NCBI RefSeq assembly: GCF_007678255.1
Contig: NZ_VEED01000001.1
Location: 186,001-250,000 of the forward strand
Source: Bacillus sp. X1(2014)
GTDB taxonomy: Bacteria; Bacillota; Bacilli; Bacillales_B; DSM-18226
Length of the DNA stretch: 64,000 bases
Direction of reading: 5' to 3'
This document shows positions 1 to 7,994 of the stretch, piece by piece (positions within the stretch are counted from its first letter, which is position 1; the number at the start of each line of letters is the position of its first letter). Below the pieces are notes generated by a model. It worked only from the letters and a program-made list of their open reading frames with translations. It was not told the DNA's origin and made no database searches. The position numbers and the translations under genes are program-made.

Positions 1-185
1 AAGTTTTTCTTTTCTTCATCAATGTCTTTCATGACATCATCTGTAAGTTCACGTGTGGACTTTTTAAATTCCTTTAAGGTTTGTCCGAACGCACGGCCGA
101 TTTCTGGAAGTTTCTTAGGTCCGAATATAATTAATGCAAGTGTTAAAATCAAAATCAATCCGGGTACTCCGATATTAGAAAACAT
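1..185 (-). CDS. tatA: Sec-independent protein translocase TatA (C-terminus cut by window edge)
   Basis: TatA forms the pore-like part of the twin-arginine pathway, which exports folded proteins across the cytoplasmic membrane. The minus strand reads 61 codons from ATG at 185, after AAGGGGATG, and runs off the left edge. The product has a short N-terminal membrane helix ([16 protein letters not shown]), the conserved [11 protein letters not shown] hinge and then the amphipathic helix and charged tail. This layout is diagnostic of TatA/TatE. B. subtilis has several TatA paralogues and I cannot say which this matches. A near-palindrome lies just upstream at 232-255. Confidence 0.9.
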   Translation of the reverse strand, partial: MFSNIGVPGLILILTLALIIFGPKKLPEIGRAFGQTLKEFKKSTRELTDDVMKDIDEEKKN

Positions 186-231
186 GGATGTACATCCCCT
201 TTAATTGTTTATTATTGCTACTATGATTATA

Positions 232-255
232 TTACCAAAAATCCTTTTTAGGTAA
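232..255. promoter_or_regulatory. Inverted repeat in the tatA promoter region
   Basis: The arms TTACCAAAAA and TTTTTAGGTAA form a near-perfect inverted repeat about 50 bp upstream of tatA. On the minus strand a TATAAT-like -10 follows directly, so the repeat would cover the -35 area. It may be an operator or chance in AT-rich DNA. The rest of 186-397 holds no gene that I can see. Confidence 0.3.
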
Positions 256-397
256 TTTATCATCAATAATTCATAGTAATTTCACAATATCTACTTAGAG
301 CAATATCTTTATGATATTTAGTATTGCTTAACACATTATAAATTACTACTGATAATTTAACAATTACAACTTCATGAAGTCAATGATAAATTATTAA

Positions 398-892
398 TTA
401 CACATTAGACTTTCTATCATAAATTCTAAACTCATAATCATACGGATTTTTATCATCTCTAGGGCCTTTTTCATTAGACACTAGTTCCCAATCGCTTGAA
501 TCAAATTCAGGAAAGAACGTGTCGCCTGCAAATTCATCATGAATATGTGTAATGTAAAGACGATCCACGAAGGCAAATGTCTCTTTGAATATTTCTGCTC
601 CGCCAATTACAAAGATTTCATCGTTTTGCTTCTGGCAATACGTGACAAAATTTTCAACCGAGGTAAAAACTGTACAATTTTCACTACGATAATCAGCTTG
701 GCGAGTGATGACAATATTCTCTCTGCCTGGAAGAACTCGGCCAATGGATTCATGCGTTTTTCTTCCCATCGCAATCGGATGACCCATGGTAACCCGCTTA
801 AAGAACTTTAAATCCTCGGGTAAATGCCAAGGCAGTTGATTATCTTTCCCAATTACTCTATTTTCGTCCATCGCGACAATAAAGGAAATCAT
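398..892 (-). CDS. dfrA: Dihydrofolate reductase
   Basis: This enzyme reduces dihydrofolate to tetrahydrofolate with NADPH and so regenerates the cofactor oxidised by thymidylate synthase. At 164 aa it has the usual length. Family marks are visible in order: the N-terminal strand [15 protein letters not shown], the PWHLPEDL loop with catalytic Asp27, the GRKTHESIG cofactor helix and the FVIGGAEIF strand. The start ATG overlaps the thyA stop by four bases (ATGA), so the two are translationally coupled, as in thyB-dfrA of B. subtilis. Confidence 0.97.
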   Translation of the reverse strand: MISFIVAMDENRVIGKDNQLPWHLPEDLKFFKRVTMGHPIAMGRKTHESIGRVLPGRENIVITRQADYRSENCTVFTSVENFVTYCQKQNDEIFVIGGAEIFKETFAFVDRLYITHIHDEFAGDTFFPEFDSSDWELVSNEKGPRDDKNPYDYEFRIYDRKSNV

Positions 893-1683
893 ACACTGAC
901 CACTCCTTTAATATGGGGATGTGGGTCATACCCTTCAAGTGTAAAGTCTTCATACTCAAAAGAATAGATATCTTTAACGGACGGATTTATTTTGAGAACC
1001 GGCAAGGCACGAGGCTCTCTCCCCATTTGTAACTTTACTTGTTCGAGATGATTTTGATAAATATGAACATCACCGAATGTATGGATAAATTCGCCTGGTT
1101 CAAGGTCACATACCTGAGCAATCATCATCGTCAGAAGCGCATAGGATGCAATATTAAATGGGACGCCTAGAAAGACATCTGCTGAGCGTTGGTAAAGCTG
1201 ACAGGATAATTTACCGTCTGCCACGTAAAATTGGAACATGCAGTGGCACGGTGGCAGCGCCATGTTGTCAATTTCCGCCACATTCCAAGCATTAACCAGC
1301 AGTCTTCGTGAATTTGGATTTGTTTTGATTTGGTCGATGAGTTCGCTAATCTGATCAACAGTTTTACCGTCAGCCCCTGTCCATGAACGCCATTGGTGAC
1401 CATAAACAGGACCCAATTCTCCGTTTTCATCGGCCCATTCATTCCAAATACGAACACCATTCTCCTGTAAATATCGAACGTTAGTATCACCGTTTAAAAA
1501 CCAAAGTAGTTCAAAGATAATTGATTTTAAATGCAGCTTTTTCGTAGTCATGAGCGGAAACCCTTCCGCTAAATTAAATCTCATTTGATACCCGAAGGTA
1601 CTAATCGTTCCTGTACCTGTTCGGTCGCCCTTTACGTTTCCATTTTCAAGGACATGCTTACACAAATCTAAATATTGCTTCAC
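889..1683 (-). CDS. thyA: Thymidylate synthase
   Basis: It converts dUMP to dTMP using methylene-tetrahydrofolate as methyl donor and reductant. I place the start at GTG 1683, behind AAGGGAG with nine bases of spacing. That gives 264 aa, the standard length, and puts the catalytic cysteine of PPCHC at position 146 as in the E. coli enzyme. A TTG eight codons upstream is open but lacks this support. Other marks are DRTGTGT near the N-terminus, GHQWRSW, and the [13 protein letters not shown] substrate loop. It forms an operon with dfrA. Confidence 0.96.
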   Translation of the reverse strand: MKQYLDLCKHVLENGNVKGDRTGTGTISTFGYQMRFNLAEGFPLMTTKKLHLKSIIFELLWFLNGDTNVRYLQENGVRIWNEWADENGELGPVYGHQWRSWTGADGKTVDQISELIDQIKTNPNSRRLLVNAWNVAEIDNMALPPCHCMFQFYVADGKLSCQLYQRSADVFLGVPFNIASYALLTMMIAQVCDLEPGEFIHTFGDVHIYQNHLEQVKLQMGREPRALPVLKINPSVKDIYSFEYEDFTLEGYDPHPHIKGVVSV

Positions 1684-1723
1684 CCCGGACAACTCCCTTA
1701 ACTTCAATTCATCTTAATTTATT

Positions 1724-2425
1724 TTAGTGAAGGCTGGCTATAAATTCAAATGTTTTCGGTGCTTTCGTCCGTAATAGTTCTTTCGAATCAGCATTTAAAT
1801 AGTACATTGCAAAAGTCTCTGCAAAATATTCTTCTGGATATTGAAAATAACTGTTTCCCGGAAACAATTGTTCATGTTCCAATTCCAACATATTCAAAAA
1901 TTCTTTCGAACCACTAATTTCATTAAACACATAATGATCGATGGAATGTGCCAGTTCATGTAATTCCAAATTTATAGAGCCGTGGCCATGCCCTTTATCA
2001 CTCGCACCGATTTTAACCAATACCACCTTCGAACCGCCAATCCCAGGGACTTCATCCCAGGTTACATTATTGGTATATCCTCTTGGAATTTTCCCTTTTA
2101 GATGACTTGCTGTCGGATTATCTGTAAGTCTTCCGGTAAAGAGTTTCAAGCGGATTCCGTGTTTTTTTACTTTTTTTAAAATAGAGTCGTGGATGGAATC
2201 AATTCTGTTAATCATTACAGCCGCTTCTTTTTGATCAAAACTTTTCTTAGGTAAGACAATAATTTGATCGAGAAGTGATAATGATTGATCAACTTTAAGG
2301 GATTGGTAGAGTACAGAATTCGTCGAATAATCTCCAAGCCAAACACCATCATACGATGCTTGCGAAGTAGTGATTGATGATAGAAACAATCCAGCGATTA
2401 ATACTGAAACGATAGTTTTTCGCAC
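1724..2425 (-). CDS. Secreted ATLF-type (lethal-factor-fold, M34/PPEP-like) zinc metalloprotease
   Basis: A 233-aa protein with a clear signal peptide (about residues 1-23, ending near SQAS), so secreted. The zinc site is seen as HELAH at residues 156-160, with a downstream glutamate in EEYFAETFAMYY (Glu203) as likely third ligand. This is the arrangement of the anthrax-lethal-factor catalytic domain and of the related Pro-Pro endopeptidases of clostridia and Paenibacillus. Nothing resembles a toxin delivery domain, so a single-domain extracellular or cell-surface protease is most likely. The substrate is unknown. It lies between thyA and the Ter block, transcribed in the same direction. Confidence 0.75.
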   Translation of the reverse strand: MRKTIVSVLIAGLFLSSITTSQASYDGVWLGDYSTNSVLYQSLKVDQSLSLLDQIIVLPKKSFDQKEAAVMINRIDSIHDSILKKVKKHGIRLKLFTGRLTDNPTASHLKGKIPRGYTNNVTWDEVPGIGGSKVVLVKIGASDKGHGHGSINLELHELAHSIDHYVFNEISGSKEFLNMLELEHEQLFPGNSYFQYPEEYFAETFAMYYLNADSKELLRTKAPKTFEFIASLH

Positions 2426-2525
2426 CCTATCATCCCCTTGTCATTTCATAGATTACTTGAATTATAACATGGGAACGCGAATGCGGTTTCGGAAAATTAT
2501 AAGGAATTACTGGATAAAAAAAGGG

Positions 2526-2552
2526 AAGAAGCTGCCATAACGGCAGCTTCTT
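2526..2552 (-). terminator. Rho-independent terminator after the last terD gene
   Basis: A perfect 11-bp stem (AAGAAGCTGCC / GGCAGCTTCTT) with a 5-base loop is followed on the minus strand by CCC and a run of seven T. It sits a few bases after the terD stop and closes the Ter block. Confidence 0.9.
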
Positions 2553-2556
2553 AAAG

Positions 2557-3135
2557 TTACACTTCTAAACCATAATTTCGGCAAAGGGCTGCTAATCCAC
2601 CTGCAAAACCGCTGCCAATTGCATTAAATTTCCAATCGCCATTATGACGATAGAGTTCACAAAAAACAACGGCTGTCTCTACGGAAAAGTCCTCGCCAAG
2701 ATCAAAGCGCAATATCTCATTTTCCGTATCTTCATCAACTAGGCGAACAAAAGCGTTGGATACTTGGCCGAAATTTTGAAATCTTGCCTCTGCATCATGT
2801 ATGGTTACTGTAATGGCGATCCGGTGCACATGTGATGGGACTTTACTGAAATCAATCTTGATCTGTTCATCGTCTCCGTCACCTTCACCCGTTCGATTAT
2901 CTCCTGTATGCTCAACCGAACCTGAAGGGTGGACGAGCTGATTGTAAAAAATAAAGTCCGAATCGTTTACGACTCTGCCATTTGCGTCAGCTAAAAACGC
3001 CGATGCATCCAAGTCAAAGTCATTTCCGCCATGATAACGATTCGTATCCCAGCCGAGGCCCACAACTACTTTCGTTAAGCCTGGGTTTGTTTTTGTTAAA
3101 TCAATTCTTTGCCCCTTTGACAAGTTAATACCCAA
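2557..3135 (-). CDS. TerD-family Ca2+-binding stress protein (YceE-like)
   Basis: TerD proteins bind calcium and belong to the Ter stress system linked to tellurite, oxidant, cell-wall and phage tolerance. Their exact biochemistry is unsettled. This 192-aa copy has the complete family core: N-terminal [18 protein letters not shown], the acidic NDFDLDAS metal site, and the second acidic loop [15 protein letters not shown]. The start follows AAAGGAATCACCTC-type spacing on the complementary strand, and the gene lies 34 bases after the neighbouring terD. B. subtilis yceCDE has the same multiplication. Confidence 0.93.
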   Translation of the reverse strand: MGINLSKGQRIDLTKTNPGLTKVVVGLGWDTNRYHGGNDFDLDASAFLADANGRVVNDSDFIFYNQLVHPSGSVEHTGDNRTGEGDGDDEQIKIDFSKVPSHVHRIAITVTIHDAEARFQNFGQVSNAFVRLVDEDTENEILRFDLGEDFSVETAVVFCELYRHNGDWKFNAIGSGFAGGLAALCRNYGLEV

Positions 3136-3169
3136 AAGGAATCACCTCTATTTGAACTTTTTACCCTAC

Positions 3170-3781
3170 TTAACTAAAGGAACGAACGACTTCACTAAGG
3201 CTTGCTGCATTTGTACCACTGCCGATTGCTGCAAACTTCCATTCATTGCCGTGACGGTAAATTTCTCCTGTCACAAGGCATGTTAGACCGCTGTAATTGT
3301 CTGTTAGGTTGTAGTGAAGTAACTCTTGATTATTTCCTGGATTTACAACCCTGATAAATGCATTTTTAATCATTCCAAAATGCTGCTTTCTCTTAACACA
3401 GTCGTAAATATTTACAACGAAAACAAGTTTCTGAATATTGGCCGGAACACGGCTTAAATCGATCATTACCTGCTCGTCATCGCCGTCACCATCGCCTGTT
3501 AGATTATCTCCTGAGTGTTGTACACTGCCATCATTGCTACGCAAGTTTCCGAAGTAAATGACATCTTTGTTGTTTTGAAGCTTATCGTTTGCGCCCAGCA
3601 TAATAACTGAGGCATCACAGTCCACATTAGCCGCACTGCCGCCGCCAAACAAGCCTCCGAATAAGCCGCCTCCACCGCCGCTTTGAACTGGGTCCCAGCC
3701 TAAACCGACCATGATTTTAGATAATCCAGGATTACTCTTTGTTAAATCCACTCGTTGACCTTTTTGTAAATTAATAGCCAA
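3170..3781 (-). CDS. TerD-family stress protein with Gly-rich insertion
   Basis: A second TerD domain. The start is best placed at TTG 3781, eight bases after AGGAG, giving MAINLQKGQ and 203 aa; a GTG three codons upstream overlaps the SD. Between the GLGWDP strand and the metal-binding VDCDAS motif it carries a glycine-rich loop (GGGGGLFGGLFGGG) absent from the two other copies. The second acidic loop GDNLTGDGDGDDEQV is intact. The insertion next to the calcium site suggests a changed partner or assembly interface. It pairs with the gene at 2557-3135 and is separated from yceH by a GC-rich repeat. Confidence 0.92.
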   Translation of the reverse strand: MAINLQKGQRVDLTKSNPGLSKIMVGLGWDPVQSGGGGGLFGGLFGGGSAANVDCDASVIMLGANDKLQNNKDVIYFGNLRSNDGSVQHSGDNLTGDGDGDDEQVMIDLSRVPANIQKLVFVVNIYDCVKRKQHFGMIKNAFIRVVNPGNNQELLHYNLTDNYSGLTCLVTGEIYRHGNEWKFAAIGSGTNAASLSEVVRSFS

Positions 3782-3834
3782 ATTAATCACTCCTATTAGA
3801 AATTTTTATATTTTTAAGCACTTTAAACTTGGCT

Positions 3835-3963
3835 GTTGATTTCCGCTCCAGGCACTTCGCTTTCCGCGGGCGTTCCGGCGAGCCTCCTCGGCGCTAAAGC
3901 GCCTGTGGGGTCTCCCCTGTCCCGTACTCCCGCAGGAGTCTCGCGCCTTCCTCTCCAATCAAC
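3835..3963. repeat. GC-rich dispersed intergenic repeat with short terminal inverted repeats
   Basis: A ~129-bp, strongly GC-rich element in AT-rich surroundings. The ends GTTGATT and AATCAAC are inverted copies. Inside are compact hairpins, for example around GGCGCTAAAGCGCC and CTCCCGCAGGAG. Elements of this look are scattered between genes of many Bacillus genomes. It carries no reading frame and splits the 199-bp gap between yceH and terD. Confidence 0.65.
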
Positions 3964-3989
3964 AGTGGCAATATCAACAAAAATCTTAT

Positions 3990-5093
3990 TTAAGATTGCT
4001 TCAATTTTTTAAAGTTATCTTGCAGCTGTTCTAGACGTTTTGTGCCCTCCACCCGCATTCGTTTATTTTCCTCTTCAATCGCCTTTGTTTCCTGCATACC
4101 CTTTATGATAATGTTCCAAGATTCTTCAATCGTTTCAATTTTAATACTTGGACCACCAGCTAGTCTCGCAATATCGGTGCTTTGCTGCGAAATGTTCTGC
4201 GCATTCTTAAGAAGCATTTCGTTTGTCCTGCGGTCTAATTCACTCATCGAATCAGCCACTAGCTTTTGTCTTTTCGCTGCCATCGCTTGAATTAACCCAT
4301 TCTTAAAAATCGGAATGGTCGTGACAAATGCCGAATTAATTTTACCAATCAGTTTCGTATTTCCTCTTTGTAAAAGGCGAATCTGAGGAGCAGTTTGCAG
4401 AGCAACCATTTTTGCCATTTCCAAATCATAGATGCGCTGTTCCAATAACTCAATAACATTTTTAAGCGAGTCCAATTGCATGGAGGCCATCTGATCACCA
4501 GCTGCTGTCCGTGCTTCAAGCTGTGGAAGTTGATTATTCTTTAATTCCTCTACTTTTATTTCACCAGCAACAATATATTTTTCAAGTGTCAAATAGTATT
4601 GATAGTTTTGCTCATACATTTGTTCGAGCATATTGGTTGAATCAACCATTTCATGCTGATATTTGGATATTTCTATGTATACCTTATCAATTTCAGAGCC
4701 CATGGTTTGGTACTTGCCAAACAGCTTTTCAACCATCTTTTCACCCTTTTTAAAGAGCTTTCCGAAAAGTCCGCCTGACGTCTTTTGAAAGTCTTTTGCA
4801 TCAAACTTATCCATGATGCGGCCCAGTTGCTTAAGGAGTTCACCTGAGTCCTCTACTTTCGTTGTCCGCATATTATTTAATATCTGGTCAGAAAAACGGG
4901 AAATTTGAACAGCAGGTTCCTTCCCAAACTCTAGCACTTGAATCTGGTCACGTTCATCAATTGTACGGGCCAAATTTTGAATTTCTGGTTCTTTCCGAAG
5001 TGCAAGTTTAATGTCAGAAACTTTCGTTTCTGTGAGGATGTCATCTGTACCTGCGGGCGTTAAGCCGCTTGATGGATTAGGCGTAAGATTCAC
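3990..5093 (-). CDS. yceH: TelA/toxic anion resistance family protein YceH
   Basis: A 367-aa protein, close to B. subtilis YceH (about 363 aa), of the TelA family. It is largely alpha-helical with long heptad-like stretches (for example residues 115-230) and has no membrane segment or signal peptide. TelA proteins accompany TerC/TerD; their molecular function is not known. The start GTG at 5093 follows GGGGAG at good distance and lies three bases after the yceG stop, so the two are certainly co-transcribed. The family supports a role in envelope or metal/oxidant stress, but no enzyme motif is visible. Confidence 0.88.
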   Translation of the reverse strand: MNLTPNPSSGLTPAGTDDILTETKVSDIKLALRKEPEIQNLARTIDERDQIQVLEFGKEPAVQISRFSDQILNNMRTTKVEDSGELLKQLGRIMDKFDAKDFQKTSGGLFGKLFKKGEKMVEKLFGKYQTMGSEIDKVYIEISKYQHEMVDSTNMLEQMYEQNYQYYLTLEKYIVAGEIKVEELKNNQLPQLEARTAAGDQMASMQLDSLKNVIELLEQRIYDLEMAKMVALQTAPQIRLLQRGNTKLIGKINSAFVTTIPIFKNGLIQAMAAKRQKLVADSMSELDRRTNEMLLKNAQNISQQSTDIARLAGGPSIKIETIEESWNIIIKGMQETKAIEEENKRMRVEGTKRLEQLQDNFKKLKQS

Positions 5094-5096
5094 TTA

Positions 5097-6734
5097 TTAA
5101 TCTCCCCTTAAATTTTTTAAGATTCCTTGGAAAAGCCCTTTTTTGAAAATGGACGGTTCCTTAAACTCCAATTCAAAAACAACATCTTCGAGCCAATGCT
5201 TATCAAATAACCGTTCGTCTAGAAAATTTTCAATATCATTATGGCCAGGAGGATTATAAAGGATGATATCGATCCCAAATTGATTTAAAAGTAAAAGCAG
5301 TGCTGCATCGGACCTTGTCAGCATACCAGCTAGTTCATTATTAAAAATGATTAATTTCGGTACATGTTGGGAGTAGTCAAATTTCTCTATCAACTGAATA
5401 ATCGGCTTAGGCATAAACAAGGCCTGCGTAAATAAATACATTTTTACGTCTTCTATCGTTTCCGTTGGCAGGGGCTTAAAACCTGGTTTATCACATATTC
5501 TTCTCACCGCGTTAGCAATTCCCTTTTGTAAGCCGGTTGATAGGAACGAGTAAGGCCAATAATGTGACTTCATCATGATTTCAGGGTTAATCAAGCCATC
5601 CTTTCCGTATGCATTTCGATAATGAAAGCGAAAATCACTTGTGCTTTCCATCGTGATCGGCAAGCGGCGAATCAGTAAACTATGATCTAATTCACTCAGT
5701 GATTGCAAGCGGTCCCAGTACTCTTTACGATTCTTACTCACACCCTGAACCTTAGCAAAGATGGAAGGAATTTTAACTTGTCCGTTCCCTACCTCAAAAT
5801 CAGGCCTAATCATTGCTATTTCTTTTCCAAGGATAAAAAGTTCATCATACGTGGTTTTTAACGTAATCGAAGATGGTGTGTAATCCCTTAATTGCCATGG
5901 CTTGTAAAGGCCAGAACCCTCTTGGTTTAAAATGGTCTCTATTTCTTTGGAAGCACGGTAAGCAACCGTTGCTTTACGCGTGCGCTTTGCCTTAGGGAAT
6001 GGTTCTGCAGGGATCCGATTAGGGTATTCATGAGAGAAAACCGGCTCACTCATCATCCCTTCTAAGATATCCTTACCTTCTGGGTGGAAAATGACCAGAT
6101 CACAGCCTAGCTTTATTAAATAATATAAAAAATATTGGTGACTTTTCTTAAAATCGCCATACCACAAAAATTTTGGCAGTTCTTTTTGTGGATCGCACTT
6201 TTCCAAAACTGGCTCTAAATGATTGATGGACCATTTCACAAGATCAACCAGAACCCGCCTTAAATCATGGTTGACTAAACCGTCTTTTTCAACCTTCGCG
6301 AACATCTCTAATGTTGCAATCATCGCTTCGCGCAGTTTCCGATGAATAACAGGGACCCTGGATTTCAACAATAGCTGTTCCCCTTCAAGAAAAGCTGTAA
6401 ATCGGTTGATGGACAGCTTTTGTTCTCGATGGATATTGATGACTTTTTGAATGGATTGAAAGTGATGGTTATTAATCGTTTTATCCAGTGACTCTTCGCT
6501 TAATAAATGCAGTTTCCATTCCGGATTATTCACATAATCAAAGAGCTGGTTATAATAGTGATCCTGGTCGATAGGTATTCCAAGGAACTTCCCAATTACT
6601 TGCCCAATGTGAATGGTGCCATTTTCTAATGAAAAATATGGCCGCTCTGGCAGTGGTTTCTTCAGCAAAGCCTGCCAATTTTCATATGAAAGGGCGACAG
6701 GTTGGGCCTTTAACTGATTATATGGTGGATTCAT
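5097..6734 (-). CDS. yceG: YceG-family protein, putative component of the Ter biosynthetic module
   Basis: A 545-aa cytosolic protein matching B. subtilis YceG in length and in its position directly before yceH. The family is annotated as a putative component of the Ter-linked biosynthetic module. I see no classical catalytic motif. Aromatic and charged blocks such as NYYNQLF, KFLWYGDFKKSHQYF and DIILYNPPGHNDIENFLDERLF recall a large folded enzyme or scaffold rather than a repeat protein. It has a strong SD (GAGGGAAGGG) and an ECF-type promoter about 105 bases upstream, so yceG-yceH is its own transcription unit. Confidence 0.85.
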   Translation of the reverse strand: MNPPYNQLKAQPVALSYENWQALLKKPLPERPYFSLENGTIHIGQVIGKFLGIPIDQDHYYNQLFDYVNNPEWKLHLLSEESLDKTINNHHFQSIQKVINIHREQKLSINRFTAFLEGEQLLLKSRVPVIHRKLREAMIATLEMFAKVEKDGLVNHDLRRVLVDLVKWSINHLEPVLEKCDPQKELPKFLWYGDFKKSHQYFLYYLIKLGCDLVIFHPEGKDILEGMMSEPVFSHEYPNRIPAEPFPKAKRTRKATVAYRASKEIETILNQEGSGLYKPWQLRDYTPSSITLKTTYDELFILGKEIAMIRPDFEVGNGQVKIPSIFAKVQGVSKNRKEYWDRLQSLSELDHSLLIRRLPITMESTSDFRFHYRNAYGKDGLINPEIMMKSHYWPYSFLSTGLQKGIANAVRRICDKPGFKPLPTETIEDVKMYLFTQALFMPKPIIQLIEKFDYSQHVPKLIIFNNELAGMLTRSDAALLLLLNQFGIDIILYNPPGHNDIENFLDERLFDKHWLEDVVFELEFKEPSIFKKGLFQGILKNLRGD

Positions 6735-6840
6735 TCATAATCCCTTCCCTCTAGAAGCGAAAGCTTTTTTTTCAAGCGTTTAGAAAATTATGTAAGGTTT
6801 CCATAACATCATATCACAGTTATTTAATTGGTTCATTTGT

Positions 6841-6869
6841 TTATACGAAACTCCTTAAAAAATGTTTCA
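6841..6869 (-). promoter_or_regulatory. ECF-type (sigma-W-like) promoter for yceG-yceH
   Basis: Read on the minus strand: -35 TGAAAC (6869-6864), a 16-bp spacer, then CGTATAA (6847-6841). This fits the TGAAAC-N16-CGTA form used by sigma-W in B. subtilis, where the yce genes are known members of the sigma-W regulon. The same arrangement recurs before the first terD at 13162-13189. Confidence 0.75.
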
Positions 6870-6952
6870 TACAACTGGTAATTCCCTCATTTTTCACCTT
6901 TTTCCTTGTCCTTACATATTATTGAGTACTCACACTAAAGTAGGTGACTCAA

Positions 6953-7204
6953 ATGCGTTTTTTATATAAGCGGCCGCGGATGGAGCAGATACAAGAGGAA
7001 TTGGATACCGTTATGGATGTAATGGTTTCCGATGTTTTTGTTTATCTTGATTTATTTATTTTCAGTTTCATCTTTACGTTTCTACTATCTCCAATATTGC
7101 AATCATTAGCCTTGTCAGTCCTATTCTGCTTAGGAACGTATAGTTTATTTTCCTGTGTTTATTTTTTCGTTATTACACGAAAAGATAAAAAGATTAAATT
7201 GTAA
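6953..7204 (+). CDS. Small two-helix membrane protein, unknown function, inside the Ter block
   Basis: An 83-aa frame on the plus strand, opposite to all its neighbours. ATG 6953 follows TAGGTGA with a five-base gap. The first ~27 residues are charged (KRPRMEQIQEELD); two hydrophobic segments follow (about 28-50 and 53-75) and a lysine-rich tail (RKDKKIKL) ends it. It converges on the HAD gene and overlaps its 3' end by 11 bases. I do not recognise a family. The SD and coherent membrane topology favour a real gene, though chance is not excluded. Confidence 0.5.
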   Translation: MRFLYKRPRMEQIQEELDTVMDVMVSDVFVYLDLFIFSFIFTFLLSPILQSLALSVLFCLGTYSLFSCVYFFVITRKDKKIKL

Positions 7205-7994
7205 GACGAAGCAGTTGTAGAAATTGCAGGATAATCTCCTCCCCTGCACCGATCCCCTTATTTTTTGTCAGAGTATAATCATTGGTGCCTGACACCCTTG
7301 CCAGTTCCCCATGGGACGGGACAAAACGATAGTGGCAGGTTTTCAGAAAGTCCCAATCTAGTATGGAGTCCCCCGCACCAGCAATTACTTTCATTCCTTC
7401 TCGTTTTGAGATATATTCAAGAGCGTCCCCTTTGCTAATTGCTCGAGGGATAAAGTAGAGTTTTCTTCCTTGTAAGGAGATTCTCCATCCATTTAGAACT
7501 GCCACTTCATGAATCACTTGGAGATCAGAAGCAGGTGGAAGACTGTTCAAAATGAAATAGAAAAATAAATTCTCCGCCTGCTTCATTTGCCCATCAAAGA
7601 TGAAACCTTCCTTCTTCAGCTTAGTTAGCAGCAGCTCTTGGGTAACTGATTCCTCAGTCATACGATTGATAATATGTGCTGACCAATCTTTCAACAACAT
7701 ACCCTGATAAATGATATTGGCCCCATTTGAAGTGATTGCATATTTAATTGGAATGTCATCCTTAAAAATTTGAAAACGGTTAAATTGTTCTGTTGTCCTT
7801 GTAGTAACTGGAATAAATAAAGTATTCATTGCTAACTCTTTTAATGCTGAATAGGATGTTTCAGTCATGTAGGCAACCCAGTTATCGTCTTTTCTTTCAA
7901 CTGGTTTAAGGACGATCGGATCATCGTTACCTAGATCCTCGATCGCCCGTTGCGAATAAACTATTGTACGGTCTAGGTCAGATGCAAAAATCAT
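7194..7994 (-). CDS. HAD-superfamily hydrolase of the Ter biosynthetic module
   Basis: A 266-aa phosphatase-like protein. Motif I is SDLDRTIVYS with the nucleophile and acid Asp6 and Asp8; the usual glycine after the second Asp is replaced by arginine. Motif II is the PVTTRTTEQF segment and motif IV is GDSILDWDF. The cap region resembles Cof/sucrose-phosphatase-like HADs. The start overlaps the stop of the PELOTA gene (ATGA), a sign of coupled translation. In Ter clusters such HADs are predicted to dephosphorylate the product of the neighbouring PRTases; the substrate is unknown. Confidence 0.85.
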   Translation of the reverse strand: MIFASDLDRTIVYSQRAIEDLGNDDPIVLKPVERKDDNWVAYMTETSYSALKELAMNTLFIPVTTRTTEQFNRFQIFKDDIPIKYAITSNGANIIYQGMLLKDWSAHIINRMTEESVTQELLLTKLKKEGFIFDGQMKQAENLFFYFILNSLPPASDLQVIHEVAVLNGWRISLQGRKLYFIPRAISKGDALEYISKREGMKVIAGAGDSILDWDFLKTCHYRFVPSHGELARVSGTNDYTLTKNKGIGAGEEIILQFLQLLRLTI

